From: Salinimicrobium nanhaiense
GTDB lineage: Bacteria > Bacteroidota > Bacteroidia > Flavobacteriales > Flavobacteriaceae
Length of the DNA: 64,000 nucleotides
Assembly (NCBI GenBank): GCA_012038135.1
Contig: JAAVJQ010000007.1
Span: 62,001 to 126,000, forward strand
Direction of reading: 5' to 3'
Below, piece after piece: positions 16,884 through 25,969 of the stretch; position 1 is the stretch's first letter; each line of letters begins with the position of its first letter. The translations under genes were made by a program, and so were the position numbers. Below the pieces are notes generated by a model. That model was not told where the DNA came from, made no database searches, and saw nothing but the letters and a program-made list of their open reading frames with translations.

Positions 16884-18412
16884 AGTTCAGGCTGCAGGGA
16901 GCTTTTGATCTTTAGAAGCTCTTCCACAAATTCCCTGCTGTTGGATAATCTTGGCACCTTATGCTGCCCACCGAGTTTGTTTTTGCGTTTGAGCCATTCG
17001 TAAAAAGTCCCTTCAGGCATTTCCCGAACTACCGGAGGTTCTATAGCAATATTGTTTCGACGTTTAGAGGCGTAATCATCATTATACTTTCCTAATTCCT
17101 TGTCGAGAATAGCAACGAATTGCTCCTTATTTTGGGGAGATCTCACAAATTCTATAAGCCATTCATGATATCCCTTTTTACTACGGTCATAGAAATAGGG
17201 AGCTGCTGTAAAATCGCGTAAAATAGCACCTGTTTCTCTACAGGCTACAGAAATGGCTTTTTCGGCGTGTTCTGCAAAAAGATCTTCTCCAAACACATTA
17301 ATACAATGTTTGGTGCGCCCACTTATTGTAAAACGATAGGGGCTAACACTGGTAAACTTGATAGTGTCCCCAATTTTATACCTCCATAATCCGGAATTAG
17401 TACTGATCACCATGGAATAATTTTTCCCCACTTCCACTTCGCTTAAAGGAATGATCCTGGGGTTTTCGAGTAAAAATTCCTTTTCGGGAATGAACTCATA
17501 GTAAATTCCGTAGTTGAGCATAAGCAGGAGGGAAGGATCATCTTTTTGATCCTGCAGCGCAAAGAAACCTTCTGTAGCATTAAAGATCTCCAGGTACCTC
17601 AAACTACTATTTTTATCCAATTCTTCAAAAAGTGGCCGGTAAGGTGCAAATGAAACTGAACCGTGAAAGAATACTTCAAGGTCCGGCCACACATCCTGGA
17701 TATAATTGATCTTATGCTCCTTAATAATGTATTGAAGTAGTAGCAACATCCACATGGGGGAACCTGCAAGGCTGGTAATCTTTTGCTGCGAAGTGATCTC
17801 TGAGATCTTCCTTATCTTCTCTTCCCAATTGTTCATCATGGTCACCTCCAAACCGGGAGTCCTGCCAAATTGTGCCCAAAAAGGCAAATTTTTCATTACA
17901 ATGGCCGAGATGTTCCCGGTGTAATAGCCATTCTTGTCAGACAGTTTGGATTCCTGGCTTCCGCCTATGGAAAGGTTCTTGCCGGAAAATAGTTTGGCAT
18001 CGGGATAGTTCCTGATATAGAGTGCAAGCATATCCCTGCCGCCCTGGTAATGGCATTGTTCCAAACCTTCAGTAGAAACAGGAATGATCTTACTGGTAGC
18101 TCCCGTAGTGCCCGAAGATTTGGCAAACCATTTAATTGGAGTAGGCCACAGCACATTCTGCTCCCCTTTTAAAATAAGGTCTATGTAAGGAAAAAGATCT
18201 TCATAGCTGTTGAGAGGCACCTGTTCTTTAAACTGCCTGTAATTTGAGATATCTCTGAAATGGAAATTCCTGCCGTAATAGGTATTCCTGGTTGTAGTTA
18301 AAAGTTCGGTAAGAACTTTTTGCTGAGTTTCATGCGGATTATTTACAGAATTTTCTAAGTCATCTATGCGACTTTTCATCACCAGATTGCCTATGGAATC
18401 AATTATCCCCAT
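16880..18412 (-). CDS. GH3-type acyl-adenylating (auxin-responsive GH3 family) protein
   Basis: 510 residues. AKSSGTTGATSKIIPVS near residue 100 is the ATP/P-loop signature of the GH3 branch of the acyl-adenylate enzymes. GLWRYKIGDTIKF near residue 330 is the second conserved motif. In plants these join amino acids to jasmonate or auxin. Many Bacteroidota carry one of unknown substrate. No carrier-protein, thioesterase or secondary-metabolism gene is adjacent, so the role here is unknown. No signal peptide: cytoplasmic. Confidence 0.88.
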   Translation of the reverse strand: MGIIDSIGNLVMKSRIDDLENSVNNPHETQQKVLTELLTTTRNTYYGRNFHFRDISNYRQFKEQVPLNSYEDLFPYIDLILKGEQNVLWPTPIKWFAKSSGTTGATSKIIPVSTEGLEQCHYQGGRDMLALYIRNYPDAKLFSGKNLSIGGSQESKLSDKNGYYTGNISAIVMKNLPFWAQFGRTPGLEVTMMNNWEEKIRKISEITSQQKITSLAGSPMWMLLLLQYIIKEHKINYIQDVWPDLEVFFHGSVSFAPYRPLFEELDKNSSLRYLEIFNATEGFFALQDQKDDPSLLLMLNYGIYYEFIPEKEFLLENPRIIPLSEVEVGKNYSMVISTNSGLWRYKIGDTIKFTSVSPYRFTISGRTKHCINVFGEDLFAEHAEKAISVACRETGAILRDFTAAPYFYDRSKKGYHEWLIEFVRSPQNKEQFVAILDKELGKYNDDYASKRRNNIAIEPPVVREMPEGTFYEWLKRKNKLGGQHKVPRLSNSREFVEELLKIKSSLQPEL

Positions 18413-18531
18413 ATATCACTGTCCACTTTAGTATTGTAAATAAGTATTCAGGCAAAAATGGCTAAATACTTTCAGAGGCCGAAGATACACAATAATCGCT
18501 TTTTAGCAGTAGCTTCTGTAGAATTTCCTTT

Positions 18532-20916
18532 TTAAACCTCCTCATAACAGGGGAATGTGATCACAAAGGTGGTGCCTTCTTTAGGCACACTCTGTACTTC
18601 TATAGTTGCCCCATGTTCATCTATAATGTTTTTTACAGAACTTAGACCAATACCCATTCCGCCGGGCTTTTGAGTATAGAAAGATTCAAAAAGCCTTTCC
18701 AGCTGTTCCTTTTCCATTCCACAGCCGTTATCTGTCACTTGCAGAATGTAATTACCTTTCTTCTTATTAATGCTTATTTGCAGTATTCCTTCATCAGGCA
18801 TCATTGCCTCACTGGCATTCACTATAATATTTAATAAAGCGATCTTTAATTTTTCCTCATCGGCATGGATGAAGTAGGAGCCTCGGTATTTCTTTTTAAT
18901 GGTAATACCCGCAAGAAAAATACGATCTTTCGCATGAATTAATGCTTTATTCATTGTTTTGGCCAAACAGCATTTTTCCAGTTTAGGCTTGGAATAATTT
19001 GAAACCGACAAAAGGTCGGTAACAAGATTATTCAATGTAGCAGTACTTCGTTCTATGATATCGATATAGTTTTGGAGCTCCTTTTTTTGTGTTCCCTGAA
19101 TCAGTTTTTCAAGAATATTAGCACTCATCCCTATACTGGCCAGCGGATTTCTTAGCTCATGAGCCAGGGTCCTCGCTATTTCTCCTTTAATAGATAGTTT
19201 CTCTGCAGAAATTAAAGCCTGCTGTGTCAGCTTTTCTGACTGTACATTTCTAAGCATGACAATATACTCGTACACATTTCCTTTTTTGTTCCTCATAAAG
19301 ACTTTACCGCGCGCACTAAAACATTCCCAGCTTTTGTCTTTCCCTTTCAGCCTGAATTCAACCTCCTGCACATCTTTATTTGTCGATTTAGCTATACCGG
19401 TGTGGAATTCAAGGATCTTGTGCCTGTCCTGAGGGTGGATCAAAGGAAGTATATCTCTTAAAGGCATTCCCTGAACCTTTTTTACTGTCATGCCTTCAAC
19501 ATCCAGATCCCGGTTTAGATACCTGATCTTTTCCTCGTAAAGATTGAGGATCATTATGATGTCCGGGGAAGTCTGGATCAATTGCTGCTTGAATCGGATA
19601 TTGTCTTTTAGCTCCCTGGCTTTTTTCTTTTCACGCGTAATATTTTCAAGAGAACAGATAAGCAGGCCTTTTTGACGCCTGCTGGTGATCCTAAAGGAAT
19701 TGTCTTTTCTGGAAAGATCCAGGTTTACTTCAAATTCATTTGATTCACCTGTGAGCATTGTCTGCTTAAAAGCTTCAAAAACGCCTTTTTCCGCTGCCTG
19801 CGGATTCAGTTTAAGAAAACTCCGCCCGGCCATATGTCTCTGATTATAATACCGGCTCACCACTTTATTTACCCTCACATAGGTGAAATCTACCAGATCA
19901 TAATTCTCTCCAAATAAGGGTTTCATCAAAAAGATACCCTGCTTCACTGTGTCGAAGACCATTTGAAGCAGTTCATTCTTTTCTTCCAGCTCCAGCGTAC
20001 GGCTTTTAACCTTTAGCTCCAGGCTTTCATTTAGCTTTTGCAGTTTATCTTCGGCTTCTTTTCGGGAGGTGATATCAGAGAAAAGGCAGGCAACTTTTCT
20101 GCTTCTTTTAGTGCCGATTGGAAAGGCATAGACATCAAACCATCTGTCATGTGCTACAGCATAATCTTCAAATCGTACCGGTTCTCCGGTTAATGCCACT
20201 TGCCCAAAAGTATCAAACCAGTGGCTTTCATGCCGCTGGTAAAATTCTCTCATGGTCTTGCCAAGCGGGTCACGCAGACCGGTGTGATCTTCAAAAGCCG
20301 GATTTACTTCTGTAAATAAATAATCCATCGGATTTTTTTTTAGATCAAAGATCATTTCCAGAACCCCAAATCCCTGATCCAGTGAGTTCACCAAAACCCG
20401 ATACTTATTTAAGCTTTCCTGAAGGGATTTCTCTGTCTCAATATTAACTCCCTTCCTGGCCGAGTAACGAACGGGATCGACCGGCACCGCCATTGTGAGT
20501 AAAAACAGTTCTTCCGGATCTTCAAAACCGGAATAGATGCGGGTTTTGAACTGGAAATTTTTCCAGTAACCAAAGGGGGATCTTACTCTAAGGGTGATGC
20601 CTTTGTCCTCGTCCTTTAATGGATCGGGACAGGTTCCCAAAAGGTGAAGCATTAGAGGATGATCTTCGGGATGTATGATGCTGTCAAAGAAGTTATCCTC
20701 CCCAAGTCCAAAAGGAAAAAAATTTTTAAAATATTGGATCGATTTATAATTTACCGCCTTTAAGGTAAAGTCCTTTAAGGAGGTGATAAAGAGTAGGAAT
20801 TCGCGATTATCCTGGCCATTGCCGGCATGGAAAAGACTTTGAGCCGCCCCTATAGTGAAGTCGTCCGGCATGGTAGTGCTTTTTTTCATCGTGAAATTAA
20901 TTATGATGGGATTCAA
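18532..20916 (-). CDS. Orphan multi-PAS sensor histidine kinase
   Basis: 794 residues with no clear membrane span, so probably cytoplasmic. Domain order by eye: PAS-like region about 40-160, PAS about 170-290 ending DITSRKEAEDKL, coiled coil about 290-320, PAS about 320-430, PAS about 445-560 ending RNVQSEK, HisKA about 575-640, HATPase about 680-790. The phospho-acceptor is His586 in LAHELRNPLAS. ATP-site boxes are NIIVNASEAM, DNGCGM and GMGIGLSSV. There is no receiver domain and no response regulator next to it. The start may instead be one of two internal ATGs (codons 10 or 16). Confidence 0.92.
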   Translation of the reverse strand: MNPIIINFTMKKSTTMPDDFTIGAAQSLFHAGNGQDNREFLLFITSLKDFTLKAVNYKSIQYFKNFFPFGLGEDNFFDSIIHPEDHPLMLHLLGTCPDPLKDEDKGITLRVRSPFGYWKNFQFKTRIYSGFEDPEELFLLTMAVPVDPVRYSARKGVNIETEKSLQESLNKYRVLVNSLDQGFGVLEMIFDLKKNPMDYLFTEVNPAFEDHTGLRDPLGKTMREFYQRHESHWFDTFGQVALTGEPVRFEDYAVAHDRWFDVYAFPIGTKRSRKVACLFSDITSRKEAEDKLQKLNESLELKVKSRTLELEEKNELLQMVFDTVKQGIFLMKPLFGENYDLVDFTYVRVNKVVSRYYNQRHMAGRSFLKLNPQAAEKGVFEAFKQTMLTGESNEFEVNLDLSRKDNSFRITSRRQKGLLICSLENITREKKKARELKDNIRFKQQLIQTSPDIIMILNLYEEKIRYLNRDLDVEGMTVKKVQGMPLRDILPLIHPQDRHKILEFHTGIAKSTNKDVQEVEFRLKGKDKSWECFSARGKVFMRNKKGNVYEYIVMLRNVQSEKLTQQALISAEKLSIKGEIARTLAHELRNPLASIGMSANILEKLIQGTQKKELQNYIDIIERSTATLNNLVTDLLSVSNYSKPKLEKCCLAKTMNKALIHAKDRIFLAGITIKKKYRGSYFIHADEEKLKIALLNIIVNASEAMMPDEGILQISINKKKGNYILQVTDNGCGMEKEQLERLFESFYTQKPGGMGIGLSSVKNIIDEHGATIEVQSVPKEGTTFVITFPCYEEV

Positions 20917-21293
20917 CCCATTGTTCTGCCAGTTTAATTTCAGGGGGAAAGTTAAAATTAATATAATTTTTGGAATTGCAACACCCAGTGTGCCAGAATT
21001 TTATGAAGAAGGGAGACAACCTTGAGCAAAGCCGCGTCATAGCTGAGGTTATGTAAGATAAAAAAAAATGAAAAATTTTAATAAAGCCCTATAAATTGCC
21101 TGATACTTAGCTGATTTGAGCTATTATAATTCGCATGAAAAGTCATTTATAATCCAGATTTACTTGTAAGGAGGGGAAATTGTGATTAATAGAACATCTG
21201 GTTTTCAGGAGAGGACATCCCGGAAACTCTTAACTTTTCTTTTGGAAAACATTATCTTAAATATAAAAGCCTGTAAAATAGCTGTTTGAGAAA
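20917..21293. other. 377-bp gap with no supported gene
   Basis: AT-rich spacer between the divergently placed 5-prime end of the kinase gene and the 3-prime end of the helicase gene. I see no tRNA, clear terminator, repeat array or convincing ORF. A 35-codon GTG-initiated frame at 21182-21289 was considered and rejected. Confidence 0.6.
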
Positions 21294-22643
21294 TTATTTT
21301 TTCTTGCGACGATTAAAATTCTTGTCCCCACGGGTCTTTGGCTTTTTATATTTTTTCTTGATCTCCCTGCGATAAGAACCTCCCAGATTCACCTTTTGAT
21401 TTTTTTCCTTTTTCTCATGAAATGCAGGTCCGGGCTTATCTTCATCAGAATTTTTAAGCGGATTGTAAATTTCCGGTGCTACGGGTTGTTCTTCCGGAAT
21501 GAGTTCTGTAGAAACCGGCACCTCTTGAGGAAGAGGAGTCACCGGAATTTTCATATCCATCAGGTTTTCTATCTTTTCAAGATCTTCTTGTTCTGAAGGG
21601 GTAGTAAAAAGAATGGAATTTCCTGCTTTTTCGGCCCTTCCTGTACGACCAATACGGTGCATATAATTTTCCGGGTAGGCGGGAGTATCAAAATTGATCA
21701 CATGACTCACCAACTCAATGTCCAATCCACGCGCCATAACGTCTGTAGCTACGAGGATGCGGCAAAAACCATCTCCAAACTGTCTAATGCTCCTTAGACG
21801 GTAGTTCTGGGTTTTATTCGAGTGGATGATGGTGCATTCCTCGGGAAATAGTGGACTCAGGTTCTCAAATAGCCTGTCTGCAATTCTTTTATTTCCGGCG
21901 AAGATGAGCACCTTGTGAAATTTCTCTTTGTCCTCCAAAAGATGCTTCAGGAGGTTAACTTTCGTGTAAAAATTCGGAACCTCATAAAGCTGTTGGTCGA
22001 TATTCTCCAAAGGCGTACCGCTTGCGGCTACGGAAACCGTTTCGGGATTTCTAAAGAAGTCCTGGATCACCTTTTCAACTTCTGTAGTCATTGTGGCCGA
22101 AAACATGATGTTCTGTCGGTTTTGAGGAAGAAGTTCCAGGATGTTGTTCAGTTGAAACCTGAAGCCAAGGTCCAGCATCACATCCACTTCATCGATCACG
22201 AGCTTCTGAATAGATTTAAGCTGGAGATCCCTGTTTATTGCGAGGTCATAGAGGCGCCCGGGGGTAGCAACAAGAATATCGGTTCCCTGAGCCACCAGCT
22301 GTTTCTGGGTATTAATATTGGTACCTCCGTAAATTCCAAGAATCCGGGTGTTGATATATTTGGTGATCTTTTCCAGTTCCTCTACTACCTGTACTACCAG
22401 CTCGCGCGTTGGAACCATAATTAGGATACGCGGATTCACCTGTTCAGAATATTTCAGGGTCTTTAGCAATGGTAAAAGGTAAGCCAGGGTCTTTCCGGTA
22501 CCTGTTTGGGCGATTCCCACCATATCCCTTCCGGAGAGGATAACCGGCAAAGATTGCTCCTGGATTGGAGTGGGGTTGGAGATCTTAAGATCTTCAAGGG
22601 CATTTAAAAGAGGGGTGGTGAGGTTTAGGTCCTGAAAATTCAA
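21294..22643 (-). CDS. DEAD-box RNA helicase (RhlE/DbpA-like)
   Basis: 449 residues. Q-motif region LTTPLLNALEDLKISNPTPIQEQSLP, Walker A AQTGTGKT near residue 48, Walker B DEVD in place of DEAD, motif III SAT, and motif VI HRIGRTGRAEKAG. The C-terminus is a lysine/arginine-rich tail (KKKYKKPKTRGDKNFNRRKKK region) typical of RNA-binding extensions. ATP-dependent RNA unwinding in ribosome assembly or cold adaptation is the family role; the exact target is unknown. Confidence 0.95.
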   Translation of the reverse strand: MNFQDLNLTTPLLNALEDLKISNPTPIQEQSLPVILSGRDMVGIAQTGTGKTLAYLLPLLKTLKYSEQVNPRILIMVPTRELVVQVVEELEKITKYINTRILGIYGGTNINTQKQLVAQGTDILVATPGRLYDLAINRDLQLKSIQKLVIDEVDVMLDLGFRFQLNNILELLPQNRQNIMFSATMTTEVEKVIQDFFRNPETVSVAASGTPLENIDQQLYEVPNFYTKVNLLKHLLEDKEKFHKVLIFAGNKRIADRLFENLSPLFPEECTIIHSNKTQNYRLRSIRQFGDGFCRILVATDVMARGLDIELVSHVINFDTPAYPENYMHRIGRTGRAEKAGNSILFTTPSEQEDLEKIENLMDMKIPVTPLPQEVPVSTELIPEEQPVAPEIYNPLKNSDEDKPGPAFHEKKEKNQKVNLGGSYRREIKKKYKKPKTRGDKNFNRRKKK

Positions 22644-22716
22644 ACTGAAAAATTTTTAAAGCGACAAAGGTAACTCATTAAAGTCACATCCTCCTGATTA
22701 TATGGCAGGTGCTTTA

Positions 22717-22750
22717 TTTGGTTTCACTAACTGCTGAATTTGTATTTTTG
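22717..22750 (+). promoter_or_regulatory. Promoter of the FMN reductase-pabB unit
   Basis: TTTG (22717-22720), 22-bp spacer, TATTTTTG (22743-22750): both Bacteroidota sigma-factor elements with acceptable spacing, 20 bases before the ATG. Confidence 0.6.
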
Positions 22751-22770
22751 GTTCCAATATTTGAACTACT

Positions 22771-23310
22771 ATGAAAAAAATTCTGGCCTTCTCGGCTTCC
22801 AATAGTCCTACTTCCATAAATCACCAGTTGATCCTTAATGTGACCAACAGGATAACTGAACATGAGGTAACCCTTTTAAAATTAAAGGAAGGTGATTTTC
22901 CCATATACAGCATCGTAAAGGAAAAGGAAGGTTTTCCCGAAAATGTAAAAGTTCTCTACAAGATGCTGCAGGAGCACGGGGCATTGATCATTTCTGTAAA
23001 TGAATATAATGCAAACGTCGGCGGATTTTTCAAAAATATACTTGACTGGCTCTCTCGCCTGGATAGAAAATTCCTGCAGGATAAAAAGATCCTGTTAATG
23101 AGTACCTCACCCGGTAAGCGGGGAGGAGCATCGGCTTTGGAGTATTGCAAAAATCAGTTTCCAAGATTTGGTGCAGAGATCGTGGAAAGTTTTAGTCTGC
23201 CGCAGTTCTATGAAAATTTTGATTCTGAAAGAGGTGCTATTGTCAATGAAGTTTTTGATTTGGGGGTGACCGAGGTACTTACCGCTTTTTCGCAGGAAAT
23301 AAAGGTATAG
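22771..23310 (+). CDS. NADPH-dependent FMN reductase family protein
   Basis: 179 residues, flavodoxin-like fold. The phosphate-binding loop SASNSPTSINHQ is near residue 8, NEYNANVGGFFKNILDWLSR near residue 80 and STSPGKRGGASALEY near residue 112: the pattern of the FMN_red family (azoreductase/quinone reductase group). Cytoplasmic, uses FMN. The next gene (pabB-like) begins at the base after its stop, so the two are co-expressed. Confidence 0.9.
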   Translation: MKKILAFSASNSPTSINHQLILNVTNRITEHEVTLLKLKEGDFPIYSIVKEKEGFPENVKVLYKMLQEHGALIISVNEYNANVGGFFKNILDWLSRLDRKFLQDKKILLMSTSPGKRGGASALEYCKNQFPRFGAEIVESFSLPQFYENFDSERGAIVNEVFDLGVTEVLTAFSQEIKV

Positions 23311-24618
23311 GTGCGGGTATCCAAAAAGGTTAAAATAGAGGATGCTTTAAAGACCAAATCTGCCTTGTTGCAATGGTCCCGCAGTTTTAAGGAAGTTGTT
23401 TGGTTTGACAGCAATGATCACCGTGATCCCTATTCAAAATTTGATGCCGTTTTGGCGGTGGATGCATTTACGGCCATTCAAACCGATGCAACTGGCGCTT
23501 TTGATAAGCTCCGGGAGTACCAGGAAACCACCGCAGACTGGATCTTTGGGTATCTTTCCTATGATCTTAAAAATGATGTGGAGGACCTGCATTCAGAAAA
23601 GTTCGACGGATTAGATTTTCCTGAGCTTTTCTTTTTTCAGCCTAAAAAGATCTTTTTTCTGAAAAAAAATGAACTGGAGTTGCATTACCTCGGAATGGTG
23701 GATGACGAAATGGAAGAAGACCTCGAAGAGCTGCTTCAAAAAAGGGATATTCAGAAAGAAATTTTCTCTGCCGGAAGGAATCCGGTAAAACTGCAGCCCC
23801 GCATTCCGCAGGAAGAGTATCTCCAAAAAGTGCAGGAGGTGCTGCTTCATATTCAGCGGGGGGATATTTATGAAGCCAATTTTTGCCAGGAATTCTTTGC
23901 TGAAGATGCAGAAATTGATGCTTTTGAAACTTTTTCAGCTTTAAATGACATTTCGAATCCGCCGTTTGCCACCTTTCTTCGGAATCATGATCATTACCTG
24001 CTCTCTGCCTCGCCGGAAAGGTATCTTCAGAAGCAGGGAAAGACTGTGATCTCACAACCCATAAAAGGAACTGCCAGAAGAATACACTCAGATCCTGAAA
24101 AAGACCGGCAGCTGGCAATTCATCTGGAACAGGATCCTAAAGAAAGATCAGAAAATGTGATGATCGTAGACCTGGTTCGAAATGACCTTTCAAAAACGGC
24201 AAAAAAAGGTAGTGTTCAGGTGGTAGAACTTTGTAAGGTCTATAGCTTTCAGCAGGTACACCAAATGATCTCTACAGTAAAAGCTGAAGTGGAGGACAAA
24301 ATTCCGCCGGTAGAAGTATTGCGAACCACCTTTCCCATGGGCAGTATGACCGGTGCACCAAAAATTTCGGCTATGGAAATCATTGAACAGCTGGAGGAAA
24401 CCAAACGCGGACTTTACAGTGGCGCTGTTGGATATTTTGATCCACATGGGGATTTTGATTTTAATGTGGTGATTCGCAGTATCCTGTATAATGCTGAAAA
24501 GAGGTATGTTTCGGCCTCTGTTGGCGGGGCCATCACTGCAGGTTCCCGTCCCCGGAAGGAATATGAGGAATGCCTGGTGAAAGCGGCTGCGCTAAAACAG
24601 GTCCTGGAGGAGCAGTAA
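23311..24618 (+). CDS. pabB: Aminodeoxychorismate synthase component I (PabB-like chorismate-binding enzyme)
   Basis: 435 residues from a GTG that follows directly on the upstream stop (TAGGTG). Chorismate-binding domain in the C-terminal two-thirds: QRGDIYEANFCQEF, SASPERYLQ, QPIKGTARR, ENVMIVDLVRNDLSK, FPMGSMTGAPK and YSGAVGYF. It converts chorismate plus ammonia (from a PabA glutaminase located elsewhere) to aminodeoxychorismate for folate. PIKGT carries the lysine typical of PabB rather than anthranilate synthase (TrpE). Confidence 0.92.
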   Translation: MRVSKKVKIEDALKTKSALLQWSRSFKEVVWFDSNDHRDPYSKFDAVLAVDAFTAIQTDATGAFDKLREYQETTADWIFGYLSYDLKNDVEDLHSEKFDGLDFPELFFFQPKKIFFLKKNELELHYLGMVDDEMEEDLEELLQKRDIQKEIFSAGRNPVKLQPRIPQEEYLQKVQEVLLHIQRGDIYEANFCQEFFAEDAEIDAFETFSALNDISNPPFATFLRNHDHYLLSASPERYLQKQGKTVISQPIKGTARRIHSDPEKDRQLAIHLEQDPKERSENVMIVDLVRNDLSKTAKKGSVQVVELCKVYSFQQVHQMISTVKAEVEDKIPPVEVLRTTFPMGSMTGAPKISAMEIIEQLEETKRGLYSGAVGYFDPHGDFDFNVVIRSILYNAEKRYVSASVGGAITAGSRPRKEYEECLVKAAALKQVLEEQ

Positions 24619-24645
24619 AGGCCTGTAAAGCACATTCTAATTTGG

Positions 24646-24653
24646 TATATTTG
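24646..24653 (+). promoter_or_regulatory. -7 element next to the tilS start codon
   Basis: TATATTTG matches TAnnTTTG and ends 5 bases before the tilS ATG at 24659, so the message would be leaderless or nearly so. Confidence 0.5.
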
Positions 24654-24658
24654 CGGCT

Positions 24659-25969
24659 ATGCTTATAGCTTTTAAAAATCATCTACAGGAGCAGTTTCCC
24701 GAGGTCGCCGAAGCTAAAATACTAATTGCCATAAGCGGAGGTGTTGACAGCGTGGTGCTTGCACATTTGTGTAAGAAAGCTGGACTGGATATTTCTCTTG
24801 CCCATTGTAATTTCCAGCTGAGAGGAGAAGAAAGTGAGGGAGATGAGAACTTCGTTATTGAGCTGGCAGATGTCATGGACCTTCAGATCTTTATAGAAGA
24901 ATTTGAAACCGAAGCTTATGCAAATGAGAAAAAGCTATCTACGCAAATGGCTGCGAGGGAGCTGAGGTACCACTGGTTTGACGAGTTATGCGAAACGCTT
25001 CAGTTCGATTATATATTTACGGCACATCATGCGAATGATAACCTGGAGACGGTTTTAATTAATTTCATTCGGGGTACCGGCCTGGACGGGCTTACAGGAA
25101 TTCCCGATAAAAATGATTGTATACGCAGGCCTTTGTTGCCATTCACAAGGAAACAGATCGAGGATTTTGCACATGAAAATCATTTAAAATGGCGGGAAGA
25201 CAGTAGTAATCAATCTTTGAAATATTTTAGGAATAAAGTGCGTATTGAAGTTATACCCAGGCTGTTGGAATTAAATCCGCAGTTGCTGGAAAGCTTCGGG
25301 AAGACCAGGAGTTACCTGCAGCAAAGCTCAGACCTTATTGAAGATTATATGTCTACAATCTTTCCGAAGATCGCAAAAGAGGAAGAATTCGGCTATTCCT
25401 TCAGGATCAAACTTATAAAGACTTTACCCAATACAAAGGCAGTGATGTATGCCCTTTTTAAAAGCTTTGGCTTTACAGAATGGGAAGATGTTCACGGGTT
25501 GCTTGATGCGCAACCGGGAAAGATGGTGTATTCCAAAACCCACAGGCTCATAAAAGACAGGGAAGATTTGTTGCTAACTACCATCTCGGGGGAAGATAGG
25601 CGCTATGAGATAAGTGAAGGGGAAGAGGTGGTGATGTTGCCACTTGGAACTTTTCAGTTTGAAGAAGTAGAGGCGATTTCTGAAAGCCAGACAGATAAGG
25701 CTATTTTTGTGGATGCCAACCGGCTAAACTTCCCTCTGGTTGTAAGGAAATGGGAGAGGGGCGACTACTTTTATCCCTTCGGGATGCAAGGCAAAAAGAA
25801 GCTGAGCAAATTTTTTAAGGATGAGAAATTATCCTTGCCGCAAAAGGAGAATTGCTGGCTGTTGTGTTCGGGTGAAGAGATTATGTGGGTGATGGGGAGA
25901 AGACTGGACTCCAGGTTTGCAGTTGACAATGACACCAATAAGATTTTAAGAATAAGTTTCGAACCATGA
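24659..25969 (+). CDS. tilS: tRNA(Ile)-lysidine synthase
   Basis: 436 residues. The PP-loop ISGGVDSVVLAHL (about residues 22-34) activates C34 of the CAU-anticodon isoleucine tRNA with ATP. FTAHHANDNLETVLINFIRGTGLDGLTGI is the second family block. The C-terminal TilS domain (WERGDYFYPFGMQGKKKLSKFFKD) is present, so it is full length. Essential for AUA decoding. It overlaps the next gene (dsbD) by 4 nt. Confidence 0.96.
   Translation: MLIAFKNHLQEQFPEVAEAKILIAISGGVDSVVLAHLCKKAGLDISLAHCNFQLRGEESEGDENFVIELADVMDLQIFIEEFETEAYANEKKLSTQMAARELRYHWFDELCETLQFDYIFTAHHANDNLETVLINFIRGTGLDGLTGIPDKNDCIRRPLLPFTRKQIEDFAHENHLKWREDSSNQSLKYFRNKVRIEVIPRLLELNPQLLESFGKTRSYLQQSSDLIEDYMSTIFPKIAKEEEFGYSFRIKLIKTLPNTKAVMYALFKSFGFTEWEDVHGLLDAQPGKMVYSKTHRLIKDREDLLLTTISGEDRRYEISEGEEVVMLPLGTFQFEEVEAISESQTDKAIFVDANRLNFPLVVRKWERGDYFYPFGMQGKKKLSKFFKDEKLSLPQKENCWLLCSGEEIMWVMGRRLDSRFAVDNDTNKILRISFEP

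Noticed and set aside
21182..21289. 35-codon GTG-initiated frame with AAGGAGGGG upstream in the kinase-helicase gap
   Set aside because: GTG start, no recognisable sequence character, no promoter or terminator of its own. A Shine-Dalgarno-like run has little weight in Bacteroidota.
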